Of a stretch of DNA of 64,000 bases, positions 7,350-16,939 are shown one piece after another. The notes below the pieces were generated by a model. It saw only the letters and a list, made by a program, of their open reading frames with translations. It had not been told where the DNA came from and did no database searches. The translations under genes were made by a program, and so were the position numbers. Each line of letters opens with the position of its first letter. Within the stretch, counting starts at the first letter, position 1. The stretch spans positions 1,550,001 to 1,614,000 of the forward strand of contig NZ_CP104011.1 in the NCBI RefSeq assembly GCF_025133575.1, read 5' to 3'. Source of the stretch: Pseudomonas sp. GCEP-101 (GTDB lineage: Bacteria > Pseudomonadota > Gammaproteobacteria > Pseudomonadales > Pseudomonadaceae).

Positions 7350-8684
7350 TTACAGGTTGTAGCCGCGCTCGTTGTGCAGGGAGAGGTCCAGGCCCACGGT
7401 TTCCTCTTCCTCGGTGACGCGCAGGCCCATGACCAGGTCCAGGACCTTGAGGATCACGAAGCTGACGATACCGGTGTAGACGATGGTGAAGGCCACGCCC
7501 TTGAACTGGGTGAACAGCTGCGCGCCGATGTCGGTCACGGTGCCGAAGCCGCCCAGGGCGGGAGCCGCGAACACGCCGGTGAGCAGGGCGCCGACGATAC
7601 CGCCGACCGCATGCACGCCGAAGGCATCCAGGGAGTCGTCGTAGCCGACGGCACGCTTGAGGCTGGTGGCGGCGAAGAAGCAGATCACGCCGGCAGCCAG
7701 GCCGATCACGATGGCGCCCATCGGGCCGCAGGTACCGGCGGCCGGGGTGACGGCAACCAGGCCAGCCACGACGCCCGACGCGATGCCCAGGGCGCTCGGC
7801 TTACCGTGGGTGATCCACTCGGCGAACATCCAGCCCAGGGCGGCGGCAGCGGTGGCGATCTGGGTGACCAGCATGGCCATGCCGGCGGTGCCGTTGGCGG
7901 CAGCGGCGGAGCCGGCGTTGAAGCCGAACCAGCCCACCCACAGCAGCGCGGCGCCGATCAGGGTGTAGCCCAGGTTGTGCGGCGCCATGGCAGCGGTCGG
8001 GTAGCCCTTGCGCTTGCCGAGCACGATGCACGCCACCAGGCCAGCGATACCGGCGTTAATGTGCACCACGGTGCCGCCGGCGAAGTCCAGCACGCCCCAG
8101 TCCCACAGCAGGCCGCCGTCACCGCTCCAGACCATGTGGGCGATCGGTGCGTAGACCAGGGTGAACCACAGCGCGGTGAAGATCAGCATCGCGGAGAACT
8201 TCATACGCTCGGCGAAGGCGCCGACGATGAGGGCCGGGGTGATGATCGCGAAGGTCATCTGGAACATCACGAAGACGCTTTCGGGGAACAGCGCGGCCGC
8301 CGAGGTCAGGCCGGTGCTGGTCAGGCCGCTGAGGAAGGCCTTGTCGAACCCGCCGACGAAGGAGGCGAAATTGACCACGCCCTTCTCCATACCGACGGTA
8401 TCGAAGGCCAGGCTGTAGCCGTAGACGACCCAGAGGATGCTGACCAGCGCGGTGATCGCGAAGCACTGCATCATGATCGACAGGACGTTCTTGGCGCGCA
8501 CCATGCCGCCGTAGAACAGGGCCAGGCCGGGGATGGTCATCAGCAGCACCAGTGCGCTGGAAATCAGCATCCAGGCGGTGTCGCCGCTGTTCAGGACGGG
8601 GGCCGCTGCCTCGTCGGCCATGGCCAGGCCGGGCATTGCGAGGGGCAATAGGGCGCCTAGCCCTGCGTATTTGCGCAGAGTCAT
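7350..8684 (-). CDS. amtB: Ammonium transporter AmtB
   Basis: A 444-residue Amt/Rh protein. A cleavable signal peptide (residues 1-23, GLAMADEA) precedes eleven transmembrane helices. The family signature (GLALFYGGMVRAKNVLS) is near residue 55, and the twin-His pore is expected within DFAGGTVVHINAG (about residue 190) and the FGVHAVGGIVGALLTG helix. It conducts ammonium into the cytoplasm and is plugged by uridylylation-sensitive GlnK. It follows glnK by 41 bases in the standard glnK-amtB operon and is expected to be NtrC/sigma-54 dependent. Confidence 0.97.
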   Translation of the reverse strand: MTLRKYAGLGALLPLAMPGLAMADEAAAPVLNSGDTAWMLISSALVLLMTIPGLALFYGGMVRAKNVLSIMMQCFAITALVSILWVVYGYSLAFDTVGMEKGVVNFASFVGGFDKAFLSGLTSTGLTSAAALFPESVFVMFQMTFAIITPALIVGAFAERMKFSAMLIFTALWFTLVYAPIAHMVWSGDGGLLWDWGVLDFAGGTVVHINAGIAGLVACIVLGKRKGYPTAAMAPHNLGYTLIGAALLWVGWFGFNAGSAAAANGTAGMAMLVTQIATAAAALGWMFAEWITHGKPSALGIASGVVAGLVAVTPAAGTCGPMGAIVIGLAAGVICFFAATSLKRAVGYDDSLDAFGVHAVGGIVGALLTGVFAAPALGGFGTVTDIGAQLFTQFKGVAFTIVYTGIVSFVILKVLDLVMGLRVTEEEETVGLDLSLHNERGYNL

Positions 8685-8725
8685 TGTTGTTTCTCCTGGG
8701 GCGTGGGGTTCGGTGTGGGCTTGGC

Positions 8726-9241
<516 letters not shown>

Positions 9242-9254
9242 CTATCTGCCCCAA

Positions 9255-9270
9255 AGCATGAAGCTTGCCA
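9255..9270 (-). promoter_or_regulatory. Candidate sigma-54 promoter of glnK-amtB
   Basis: On the minus strand the sequence reads TGGCAAGCTTCATGCT. It matches the -24/-12 consensus TGGCACG-N4-TTGCW with exact GG-to-GC spacing, and lies about 190 bases upstream of glnK. NtrC activation is expected from the gene pair; no clear NtrC dyad was found. The rest of the 9065-9467 spacer has no gene. Confidence 0.65.
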
Positions 9271-9467
9271 GTTCGTGAAAAGCCCCGTGGCATCAGCTAC
9301 TTGGGCTCAAACGAGGATTTCTGGCGAAACGCCAGCGCCGCCTTGGCGCACCGAAAGCGCGCACGGCGAGCGGGCACACTGCTCAAAAAGCGTGCAACCC
9401 CGGGCGCCGCAGCCAGCGCCGGCTGCGTGATAGACTGCGCTCTGATTCAATCCGGAACCCATGAACC

Positions 9468-9752
9468 ATGCTGCCGCCCAAAGCCTTCCTCGATGCCATC
9501 AGCCAACAAGCCGGACGCCTGTTCGGTGGCGAATCGCCCCTGCCGAAGGCCGAGCTGGAAGCCCAGTTCAAGGTTCTGATGCAGAGCGCCTTCAGCAAGC
9601 TCGACCTGGTCAGCCGCGACGAATTCGACAGCCAGATGGTCGTCCTCGCGCGCACCCGCGCCCGCCTGGAGGCGCTGGAAGCCAAGGTCGCGGAGATCGA
9701 AGCCAGGCTGTCCGCGCCTGCCGATACCAACGCCCCCGCCGCCGAAGAATAG
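9468..9752 (+). CDS. ubiK: Ubiquinone biosynthesis accessory factor UbiK
   Basis: A 94-residue BMFP/YqiC family protein. An amphipathic N-terminal helix is followed by a long C-terminal coiled coil (LARTRARLEALEAKVAEIEARL, about residues 61-82) that trimerises. UbiK binds UbiJ and is needed for efficient aerobic ubiquinone synthesis. The start ATG 9468 gives the conserved MLPPKAFLDAIS N-terminus. It is divergent from glnK and followed 39 bases later by yifB. Confidence 0.88.
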   Translation: MLPPKAFLDAISQQAGRLFGGESPLPKAELEAQFKVLMQSAFSKLDLVSRDEFDSQMVVLARTRARLEALEAKVAEIEARLSAPADTNAPAAEE

Positions 9753-9791
9753 GCCCCGCCTGGCGGGTGGCATGCGATCCAGGAGTGATCC

Positions 9792-11282
9792 ATGTCCCTC
9801 GCCATCGTCCATAGCCGCGCCCAGGTCGGTGTGGAAGCGCCCGGCGTCACCGTCGAGGCGCACCTGGCCAACGGCCTGCCGTCGCTGACCCTGGTCGGCC
9901 TGCCCGAAGGCGCCGTGAAGGAGAGCAAGGACCGCGTGCGCAGCGCCCTGCTCAACTCAGGCTTCGATTTCCCCAACCGCAGAATCACGCTCAATCTCGC
10001 CCCGGCCGACTTGCCCAAGGACGGCGGGCGCTTCGACCTGGCCATCGCCCTGGGCATCCTCGCCGCCAGCGGCCAACTGGCCGATGCCGCCGGCCTGGAG
10101 GAGCTGGAATGCCTGGGCGAGCTCGCGCTTTCCGGCACGCTGCGCCCGGTGCCCGGCGTGCTGCCCGCCGCCCTCGCCGCCCGCGCCGCGGGCCGCACGC
10201 TGGTGGTCCCGCGGGAAAACGCCGAGGAAGCCAGCCTGGCCAGCGGCCTGACCGTCTACGCGGTCGGTCACCTGCTGGAGCTGGCCGCGCACTTCAATGG
10301 CCAGGAACGCCTGCGCCCCTACGAGGCCAACGGCCTGCTGCGGGTGACGCCGCCGTATCCCGACCTGTCGGAAGTGCAGGGCCAGGCCGCGGCCAAGCGT
10401 GCGCTGCTGGTAGCGGCCGCCGGCGCGCACAACCTGTTGTTCAGCGGGCCGCCCGGCACCGGCAAGACGCTGCTCGCCAGCCGCCTGCCCGGCCTGATGC
10501 CGCCGCTGGACGAAGACGAGGCGCTGCAGGTGGCCGCGATCCATTCCGTCGCCGGGCGGGGGCCGCTGACCCACTGGCCGCAACGCCCGTTCCGCCAGCC
10601 GCACCACACCGCCTCCGCGCCGGCGCTGGTGGGTGGCGGCAGTCGCCCGCAGCCGGGGGAAATCACCCTGGCGCACGAAGGCGTGCTGTTTCTCGATGAG
10701 TTGCCCGAGTTCGACAGGAAGGTGTTGGAGGTGCTGCGCGAGCCGCTGGAAGGGGGCGAAATCGTCATCGCCCGCGCCAACGGTCGCGTGCGCTTCCCCG
10801 CGCGCTTCCAGCTGGTGGCGGCGATGAACCCCTGCCCCTGCGGCTACCTCGGCGACCCCAGCGGCCGTTGCCGCTGCTCGCCGGAACAGGTCCAGCGCTA
10901 CCGCGCCAAGCTGTCCGGGCCGCTGCTGGACCGCATCGACCTGCACCTCACCGTCAGCCGCGAAAGTACCAGCCTGGCGCCCAGCGGGCCGAGTACCAGC
11001 AGCGCCGAGCTGGCCGTTCAGGTCGCCGCCGCGCGCCAGCGCCAGCTTGCCCGCCAGGGTTGCGCCAACGCCTTTCTCACCCTGAAGAAGATGCACCAAT
11101 ATTGTGCACTGAGCCCAGAAGACCAGGCCTGGCTGGAGAAGGCCGGCGAGCGCCTGAACCTGTCACTGCGCGCCCTGCACCGGATTCTCAAGGTCGCCCG
11201 AACCCTGGCCGACCTTCAGCAGGCAGACAGCATCGCTCGTCCGCATCTGGCCGAAGCGCTGCAATACCGGGCGGGGCATTAG
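9792..11282 (+). CDS. comM: YifB family Mg-chelatase-like AAA ATPase (ComM)
   Basis: A 496-residue protein. The N-terminal ChlI-like S5-fold/Lon-type domain (VEAHLANGLPSLTLVGLP) is followed by an AAA+ core with Walker A GPPGTGKTLLAS (about residue 219), Walker B GVLFLDELPEF, the zinc-like MNPCPCGYLG motif and sensor DRIDLHL, ending in the Mg_chelatase_C domain. ComM is a hexameric helicase that drives branch migration during natural transformation. Its stop overlaps the convergent Rid gene stop by four bases. Confidence 0.92.
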   Translation: MSLAIVHSRAQVGVEAPGVTVEAHLANGLPSLTLVGLPEGAVKESKDRVRSALLNSGFDFPNRRITLNLAPADLPKDGGRFDLAIALGILAASGQLADAAGLEELECLGELALSGTLRPVPGVLPAALAARAAGRTLVVPRENAEEASLASGLTVYAVGHLLELAAHFNGQERLRPYEANGLLRVTPPYPDLSEVQGQAAAKRALLVAAAGAHNLLFSGPPGTGKTLLASRLPGLMPPLDEDEALQVAAIHSVAGRGPLTHWPQRPFRQPHHTASAPALVGGGSRPQPGEITLAHEGVLFLDELPEFDRKVLEVLREPLEGGEIVIARANGRVRFPARFQLVAAMNPCPCGYLGDPSGRCRCSPEQVQRYRAKLSGPLLDRIDLHLTVSRESTSLAPSGPSTSSAELAVQVAAARQRQLARQGCANAFLTLKKMHQYCALSPEDQAWLEKAGERLNLSLRALHRILKVARTLADLQQADSIARPHLAEALQYRAGH

Positions 11283-11767
11283 CCGGGGCGATCGATCGCA
11301 ACCGCCAGGAGGTTCAGCTCGACCGTCGCGCCCTTCGGCAACTGGTAGACGCCGACCGACGTGCGGGTGTGCACGCCGGCCGCGCCCAGCACCTCGTACA
11401 GCACCGCCGAAGCACCATCGGCCACCTCGCTCAGCTGAGTGAAGTGCTCGGCACACTGCACGAACACATTGAGCTGCAGCACCTTGCGCACACGGTCGAG
11501 GTCGCCCAGCGCCTGGCGTAGCAACGCCAGCGCACGCAGCACACAGACCTTCGCCGCCAACTGGGCCTCGGCCAACGAGACCTCGCTGCCCGCCCGGCCG
11601 GTGACGACGACTTCGTCGCCCACCCGCGGAATCTGCCCGCTGACATGAACCTGATGGCCGTCGATGACGAACGGCACATAGTTGCCGCCAATCTTCATCT
11701 CACCGCTGAAGTCGTAGCCCAGTTCGCCGGCAATCCGTTCGAACGCGGCCGCACGTGTCTCGCTCAT
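11279..11767 (-). CDS. Rid-family (YjgF/YER057c) protein, long form
   Basis: A 162-residue Rid protein, longer than RidA by about 35 residues at the N-terminus. It keeps the motif HTRTSVGVYQLPKGATVEL with the Arg used for carboxylate binding and imine hydrolysis. It differs from the archetypal RidA (SGQIPRVGDEV instead of SGQIPLDP), so it belongs to another Rid subgroup whose substrate is unclear. ATG 11767 has CAGGGAG in front. It lies 28 bases downstream of the DUF1127 gene on the same strand. Two other Rid genes are in the window (31202 and 61078). Confidence 0.85.
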   Translation of the reverse strand: MSETRAAAFERIAGELGYDFSGEMKIGGNYVPFVIDGHQVHVSGQIPRVGDEVVVTGRAGSEVSLAEAQLAAKVCVLRALALLRQALGDLDRVRKVLQLNVFVQCAEHFTQLSEVADGASAVLYEVLGAAGVHTRTSVGVYQLPKGATVELNLLAVAIDRPG

Positions 11768-11795
11768 GGCCACTCCCTGACGATTCATTGACCGA

Positions 11796-12026
11796 TCAGC
11801 AGCGCCAGAACGGCCGCATCGCTTCCAGCTTGGCCTGCTCGCGGCTGATGCCGATGTCGCGCAGCTGCGCGTCGCTGAGCTCCAGCAGTTGCTTGCGGGT
11901 GCGCACCCGGCGCCAGAACTGCTGCCAGCGGCTCTCCTGCAAGCCGCGGGGTGCTTCGCGCACGCCGGGGATTTCCAGCAGTTCCTGTTGGTAAAGGGTC
12001 AGCCGCACATCGCTCAGGCCGCTCAT
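11796..12026 (-). CDS. DUF1127 small protein
   Basis: A 76-residue protein. The C-terminal half holds the DUF1127 (YjiS-like) motif RTRKQLLELSDAQLRDIGIS followed by a basic/aromatic tail. Short DUF1127 proteins in alphaproteobacteria bind RNA or influence phosphate and carbon metabolism; in pseudomonads no role is assigned. It is divergent from the MocR regulator, which may control it and the adjacent Rid gene. Confidence 0.8.
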   Translation of the reverse strand: MSGLSDVRLTLYQQELLEIPGVREAPRGLQESRWQQFWRRVRTRKQLLELSDAQLRDIGISREQAKLEAMRPFWRC

Positions 12027-12209
12027 GTCGTCACTCCTCCAGTCGGTTCTCCGGACGTGGGACTAGCGTGGCGGATCGGCGAAAAGCATTACAGATTCAA
12101 CCTGGAGAAGTTTTCTCCATACAGAAGCGAGAAAAATCGGTCTGAATGGCGTATTTTTTCTCCATCTGTACTGCATCCAGCCGAAGCCACCCGGCAAGGG
12201 AGATCTGTC

Positions 12210-13658
12210 ATGAAACGCTATGTGCAACTGGCCGCCACCCTGGGCGAACGCATCGAGCAGGGCCTGTACCGCCCCGGCGCCCGCCTGCCCTCGGTGCGCG
12301 CGCTGAGCGAGGAGCACGGCGTCAGCATCAGCACCGTGCAGCAGGCCTACCGCGTGCTGGAGGATGCCGGACTGGTGGAGCCGCGGCCGAAGTCCGGTTA
12401 CTTCGTGCCCGAACGCCGCGAGCTGCCGCCGATGCCGGCCATGACCCGCCCGGCGCAGCGGCCGGTGGACGTGTCGCAGTGGGACCAGGTGCTGGAACAG
12501 GTGCGCCGGGCACCGGGCGGCGATTTCGTCCAGCTCGGGCGCGGCACGCCGGATATCGCCAGCCCGTCGCTCAAGCCGCTGCAGCGGGCGATGGTGCACG
12601 CCGCACGCCGCACCGACCTGCAGAGCCTGGGCTACGAGGGCATCCAGGGTTCGCTGCCGCTGCGCGAACAGATCGCCCGGCTGATGCTGGATTCCGGCTG
12701 CCAGGTGCCGCCCAGCGAGATCGTCATCACCACCGGCTGCCAGGAGGCGCTGGCGATCACCCTGCGCGCCATCTGCGAGCCGGGCGACATCATCGCCATC
12801 GACTCACCGAGCTTCCACGGCGCCATGCAGGCGCTCAAGGCGTATGGCCTCAAAGCGCTGGAAATCCCCACCGACCCCAGCAACGGCATCAGCCTGGAAG
12901 CGCTGGAGCTGGCCATGGAACAGTGGCCGGTAAAGCTCATCCTGCTCACGCCCAACTGCAACAACCCGCTGGGCTACATCATGCCCGACGCCCGCAAGCG
13001 CGCCCTGCTCACGCTCGCGGCGCGCTACGACGTGCCGATCCTCGAGGACGACGTCTATGGCGAACTGGCCTATGCCTTCCCGCGGCCGCGCAGCATCAAG
13101 TCCTTCGATACCGACGACCGCGTGCTGCTGGCCAGCTCCTTCTCCAAGACCGTGGCGCCCGGCCTGCGCACCGGATGGGTGGTGCCCGGGCGCTACCTGG
13201 ACCGCATCCTCCACTTCAAGTACATCGCCAGCGGCACCTGCGCGCCGCAGCCGCAGATGGCGCTGGCCGAGTTCGTCGGCGGCGGCCACTACGAACCGCA
13301 CATCCGCCGCATGCGCGCGCAGTACCAGCGGCATCGCGACCTGATGACCGAATGGGTCGGCCGCTACTTCCCCGCGGGCGCACGGGTCACCCGGCCGCGC
13401 GGGGGCTTCATGCTGTGGGTCGAGTTCGACCCGCAGTTCGACAGCGTGCGGCTGAATCAGGAGCTGCGCCGTGACAATGTGCAGGTGGCGGCGGGCAACA
13501 TCTTTTCCGCCTCGGGCAAGTACCGCAACTGCATCCGCATGAACTACTCCAACCGCGACCTGGCACTGATCGAAGAGGCGGTGCGCAAGGTCGGCGCCTG
13601 CGCCACGCGGCTCACCGCCGAGCTGCAGGAGCAGCACGCGGAGGCGCTGCCGGCCTGA
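12210..13658 (+). CDS. MocR/PdxR-type regulator: GntR DNA-binding domain fused to aminotransferase
   Basis: A 482-residue protein. Residues 1-75 are a GntR winged helix (PGARLPSVRALSEEHGVSIS). Residues about 100-470 are a fold-type I aminotransferase domain with the PLP Schiff-base lysine in ASSFSKTVAPGLRTGW (about residue 316) and the TPNCNNPLGYIM strand. ATG 12210 has AAGGGAGA in front. MocR proteins use PLP or a PLP-amino-acid adduct as effector. The target is likely the divergent DUF1127-Rid pair or itself. A T-rich stretch (12090-12175) in the divergent spacer is the probable operator region. Confidence 0.9.
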   Translation: MKRYVQLAATLGERIEQGLYRPGARLPSVRALSEEHGVSISTVQQAYRVLEDAGLVEPRPKSGYFVPERRELPPMPAMTRPAQRPVDVSQWDQVLEQVRRAPGGDFVQLGRGTPDIASPSLKPLQRAMVHAARRTDLQSLGYEGIQGSLPLREQIARLMLDSGCQVPPSEIVITTGCQEALAITLRAICEPGDIIAIDSPSFHGAMQALKAYGLKALEIPTDPSNGISLEALELAMEQWPVKLILLTPNCNNPLGYIMPDARKRALLTLAARYDVPILEDDVYGELAYAFPRPRSIKSFDTDDRVLLASSFSKTVAPGLRTGWVVPGRYLDRILHFKYIASGTCAPQPQMALAEFVGGGHYEPHIRRMRAQYQRHRDLMTEWVGRYFPAGARVTRPRGGFMLWVEFDPQFDSVRLNQELRRDNVQVAAGNIFSASGKYRNCIRMNYSNRDLALIEEAVRKVGACATRLTAELQEQHAEALPA

Positions 13659-13740
13659 GGCGAAACATTTATCCACAGCCCGGCGCTGCCGAACGGCGGC
13701 GCCCTGCTGTACCGTGGTTTCCTTTTGCCAGGCACCCGCT

Positions 13741-14544
13741 TTGACCAGTCTCACCCTCGGCCCGCTGGCCATCCCCCTGCCCCACGTACTGCTCTACCTC
13801 GGCTTCTTCGGCGCCCTGCTGGCCGGCTGGCTGGCCGGGCGCAAGCGCGGCGCGAATCCCGAAGGCGCCTTGTTCGCCATGCTCATTGGCGGCCTGCTGG
13901 CGGCGCGGCTGGCGTTCGTCACGCGGTACGTCGAGCAGTACGCGGCGACGCCGCTGGGCATCCTGGATATCCGCGATGGCGGCTTTCTCGCGCTGCCGGG
14001 AGTGATCGCTGCCGCGCTGATCGGCACGCTGCTGGCCTGGCGCAGGGCGGAACTGCGCCGCCCGCTGGCCGTCGCGGCCCTGGTCGGCGTGTGCCTGTGG
14101 GGTGGCGGCAAGGCGGTGACCTCGGCGCTGGACCGCAGCCAGCAGCTTCCCGAGCTCACGGTGATGGACCTGCGCGGCGCCGCCGTGGACCTGCGCGCGC
14201 TGGACGGCCGCCCCATGGTGGTGAACCTGTGGGCCACCTGGTGCCCGCCGTGCCGGCGCGAGATGCCGGTACTGGAGGCCGCGCAGAAGCAGTACGGCGA
14301 CGTGCGCTTCCTGCTGGTCAACCAGGGCGAGAACGCCGAGGCGGTGCAGCGTTTCCTGCGCGACCAGGGCCTGAGCGACGCGGCGGTGCTGCTCGACAGC
14401 GGCAACCGCCTCGGCCAGGCGACCGGCTCCTACGGCATGCCCACCACACTGTTCTACGACGCCCAGGGGCGCCTGAAGCACAGCCAGATGGGCGAGCTGT
14501 CCGCCGCCAGCCTCGAGTACGGGCTGGGCCAGCTCAGGGACTGA
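13741..14544 (+). CDS. TlpA-like thioredoxin with Lgt-like membrane domain
   Basis: A 267-residue fusion. Residues 1-125 contain about four hydrophobic helices with a motif resembling prolipoprotein diacylglyceryl transferase (ARLAFVTRYV...DIRDGGFLALPG). Residues 137-267 are a periplasmic thioredoxin fold with active site WATWCPPC (Cys168, Cys171) and cis-Pro in YGMPTTLF. This suggests a membrane-anchored thiol-disulfide reductase of the TlpA/DsbE class. The start is uncertain: TTG 13741 is chosen, GTG 13714 is the alternative. No partner cytochrome c maturation genes adjoin; the convergent chemoreceptor ends 9 bases after it. Confidence 0.8.
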   Translation: MTSLTLGPLAIPLPHVLLYLGFFGALLAGWLAGRKRGANPEGALFAMLIGGLLAARLAFVTRYVEQYAATPLGILDIRDGGFLALPGVIAAALIGTLLAWRRAELRRPLAVAALVGVCLWGGGKAVTSALDRSQQLPELTVMDLRGAAVDLRALDGRPMVVNLWATWCPPCRREMPVLEAAQKQYGDVRFLLVNQGENAEAVQRFLRDQGLSDAAVLLDSGNRLGQATGSYGMPTTLFYDAQGRLKHSQMGELSAASLEYGLGQLRD

Positions 14545-14553
14545 CGCGCGCGG

Positions 14554-16530
14554 TCAACGGAACCGCCCGACCTCCTCGCGCAGGCCGGCCGCCAGGCTGT
14601 CCAGCTCGCGCACGGTCTGCGCCAGGTCGGCCACCACCTGACGCTGTTCGCTGTTGGCCTGGGCGATGCCCTGCAGGTTGCTGCTGAGCAGGGTCGCGGT
14701 GCGGCTCTGCTCCTGCGTCGCGGTGGTGATGGCGGCGAACTGCTCGCCGGCGGCGCTGCTCTGCTGGGAGATTTGCGCCAGCGCGGCGGCAACCTTCTCG
14801 TTCAGCGTCAGCCCGTGCTGCATCAGCTGGCTGCCCTGTTCGATGGTCTCGATGGCGCTGCCGGTGTCCTGCTGGATGGCGCCGATCATCTGCGAGATCT
14901 CCGTGGTCGCGGCCTGGGTGCGCGCCGCCAGGCTGCGCACCTCGTCGGCCACCACCGCGAAGCCGCGCCCCTGCTCGCCGGCGCGGGCGGCCTCGATGGC
15001 GGCGTTGAGCGCCAGCAGGTTGGTCTGTTCGGCAATGGAGGTGATCACCCCGACGATGCTGCCGATCTCCTGGGAGCGCGCGCCCAGCCGGTTCACCCGC
15101 TCCACGGTCCGCTGCAGCGCGCCAGCGATCTGCGCCAGCGATGCCGAGGCATCGTCCATCGATTGCAGGCCGATGTGGGTCTGGCGGGTGTTCTCGCTGG
15201 CCATGCGCTCGGTGCTGCGCATGTTGTCGGCGATGTCCATCGAGGTGGCGCTGAACTCCTCCACCGCGCCGGCCATGCTGTTGATCTCGCCGGACTGCTG
15301 CTCCATGCCGGCGTAGGCGCCGCTGGACAGCCCGGACAGCGAGCGCGAGCAATGCCCCACGTCCTCCGCCGCGCCGCGTACCCGCGCGACCATGCTGGAG
15401 AGCGCCTCGCCCATCTGGTTGAAGCTGCGGGCGAGGTCGCCGATTTCATCGTGGCTGGACACCGTGAGGCGCGCGCCCAGGTCCCCAGCGCCCAGCGCCT
15501 GGGCCTGGCGCACCAGGTCGCCCAGCGGGCGCAGGCGGCGGCGCAGCAGCCAGGTGGTGGCGACCACCGCCAGCAGCATGGCGATCAGGCTGCCCATGGC
15601 CAACTGGCCGCCGACGCGCCAGGTCACCGCGCGGATTTCGTCCTTGGGCATGCTCGCCAGGACGGTCCACGGGCCACCGGCGAAGGGCTGCGCCACGCTG
15701 TAGAAGTCGTCGTCGCCATCGCTCCAGAAACGTCCGCGGCCGGGGCTGTCCAGCAGGCCGGCAAGGCTCTCGGCCGCTCGCTCGGGGTCGCGTGCGCCGG
15801 CCGGCGGCACCAGCCAGTGGTGCTGTTCGTCCAGCAGCGCCAGCGAACCGCCCTGGCCGAGGCGGAAACGGCCGAGGTTGTCGAACTGGCGCTTCTGCGC
15901 GTCGGTGTAGTCGAAGCCGACGAACAGTACGGCAATCACCCGCCCGCTGCCGTCGCGCACCGGGGTGTACTGGGTCATGTAGTAGCGGCCGAACAGCAGC
16001 GCGCGGCCGACGTAGCTTTCGCCGCGCATCAGCAGCGCATAGGCCGGGCTGCCGTGGTCGAGCACGGTGCCCATGGCGCGGCTGCCGTCCTGCTTGGTCA
16101 GCGAGGTGGTGATACGCACGAAATCCTCGCCATCGCGCACGAACACGGTGGCGACGCCGGCGGTGAGCTGGCGGAATTCGTCGACCAGGGTGAAATCGCC
16201 GTTCAGCCGGGTGTCCCCCAGGTACAGCGCCGGCGCCTGCAGCGCAGCGACCGGCACACGCTCCTCGGGACGCGCTGTGAGGCCGGCGGCGAAGCGCTGC
16301 TCGAACAGCCCGGCGAGGCGCTGGGTGCTCTCGCGCAGGGTGCCGTGGAAGGTCTCCAACTGGTCCGCCAACAGGCGCGCTTCGCTGGCCAGGTGCTCTT
16401 CGCGGGTGGTCAGGGTAGCGCTGTCTAGCGAGCGCAGGGCAAACAGCGTGCTGCCGCTGATCAACAGCATCAGGAGCACGGCCAGGGCCACCGCCAATTG
16501 CAGGGCGATGCGGGATCGGGGCTGGTTCAT
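14554..16530 (-). CDS. Methyl-accepting chemotaxis protein with Cache sensor
   Basis: A 658-residue chemoreceptor. TM1 spans residues 9-32, and a periplasmic Cache_3/Cache_2-type sensor about 35-305 with FTLVDEF..., [13 protein letters not shown] and [13 protein letters not shown]2 spans about 308-329, HAMP 330-382 ([19 protein letters not shown]), and the signalling coiled coil includes the invariant hairpin tip [18 protein letters not shown] near residues 500-520. The ligand cannot be read from sequence; related Cache receptors bind small organic acids or amines. It is monocistronic, with an independent promoter expected in the 16531-16939 spacer. Confidence 0.93.
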   Translation of the reverse strand: MNQPRSRIALQLAVALAVLLMLLISGSTLFALRSLDSATLTTREEHLASEARLLADQLETFHGTLRESTQRLAGLFEQRFAAGLTARPEERVPVAALQAPALYLGDTRLNGDFTLVDEFRQLTAGVATVFVRDGEDFVRITTSLTKQDGSRAMGTVLDHGSPAYALLMRGESYVGRALLFGRYYMTQYTPVRDGSGRVIAVLFVGFDYTDAQKRQFDNLGRFRLGQGGSLALLDEQHHWLVPPAGARDPERAAESLAGLLDSPGRGRFWSDGDDDFYSVAQPFAGGPWTVLASMPKDEIRAVTWRVGGQLAMGSLIAMLLAVVATTWLLRRRLRPLGDLVRQAQALGAGDLGARLTVSSHDEIGDLARSFNQMGEALSSMVARVRGAAEDVGHCSRSLSGLSSGAYAGMEQQSGEINSMAGAVEEFSATSMDIADNMRSTERMASENTRQTHIGLQSMDDASASLAQIAGALQRTVERVNRLGARSQEIGSIVGVITSIAEQTNLLALNAAIEAARAGEQGRGFAVVADEVRSLAARTQAATTEISQMIGAIQQDTGSAIETIEQGSQLMQHGLTLNEKVAAALAQISQQSSAAGEQFAAITTATQEQSRTATLLSSNLQGIAQANSEQRQVVADLAQTVRELDSLAAGLREEVGRFR

Positions 16531-16939
16531 TTTTCGGGTTCTGCACGCAACGGCATGCCGTCGCCCGGGGTTCGAGGAGCGGCCTGCTTCGGTTCGAGGG
16601 GAATGCCGGCGTTGTTCGCCGGTCTGCCCAGGCTATCGGCGGCCCAGGACAATACTTGAGTCATTCACCCGGAATTGGTGTTCCACGGGGCCCTGCCTGG
16701 GCCAACCTTGCGCAAAATCTCGGACAGGATCGGACAACTGCGAATTGCCCTTCAGCCAAGTACGAAGGGCCAGAACGCCCTCGCGAATGTTCTGAAATGT
16801 CCACCCGGCAACGCTGCACGAGCTGACAGTCCCGGTGCCGTCTCACGCTTTACCTTGCTTCTTGATGAGTCGCCCACGGCAGCCTGCGAAGCGCTGCAAG
16901 GGCGTAACGGATCAGCACTGGCCATCAAGGAGCATGAAC
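16531..16939. other. Non-coding spacer before the unknown repeat protein
   Basis: A 409-base spacer between the divergent chemoreceptor and the unknown gene. The stretch 16690-16800 is visibly lower in GC than its surroundings. Small open frames here on both strands lack ribosome sites and recognisable motifs, so I call no gene. Promoters for both neighbours must lie here. Confidence 0.5.

Noticed and set aside
7269..8651. 460-codon plus-strand frame opposite amtB
   Set aside because: Gly/Asp/His-rich antisense frame of a clear AmtB; such open frames are common in GC-rich genomes with strong codon bias.
16661..16846. Small minus-strand frame in the spacer before the repeat protein
   Set aside because: 61 codons, no ribosome site, no motif; Arg/Cys-rich as expected of random GC-rich sequence.
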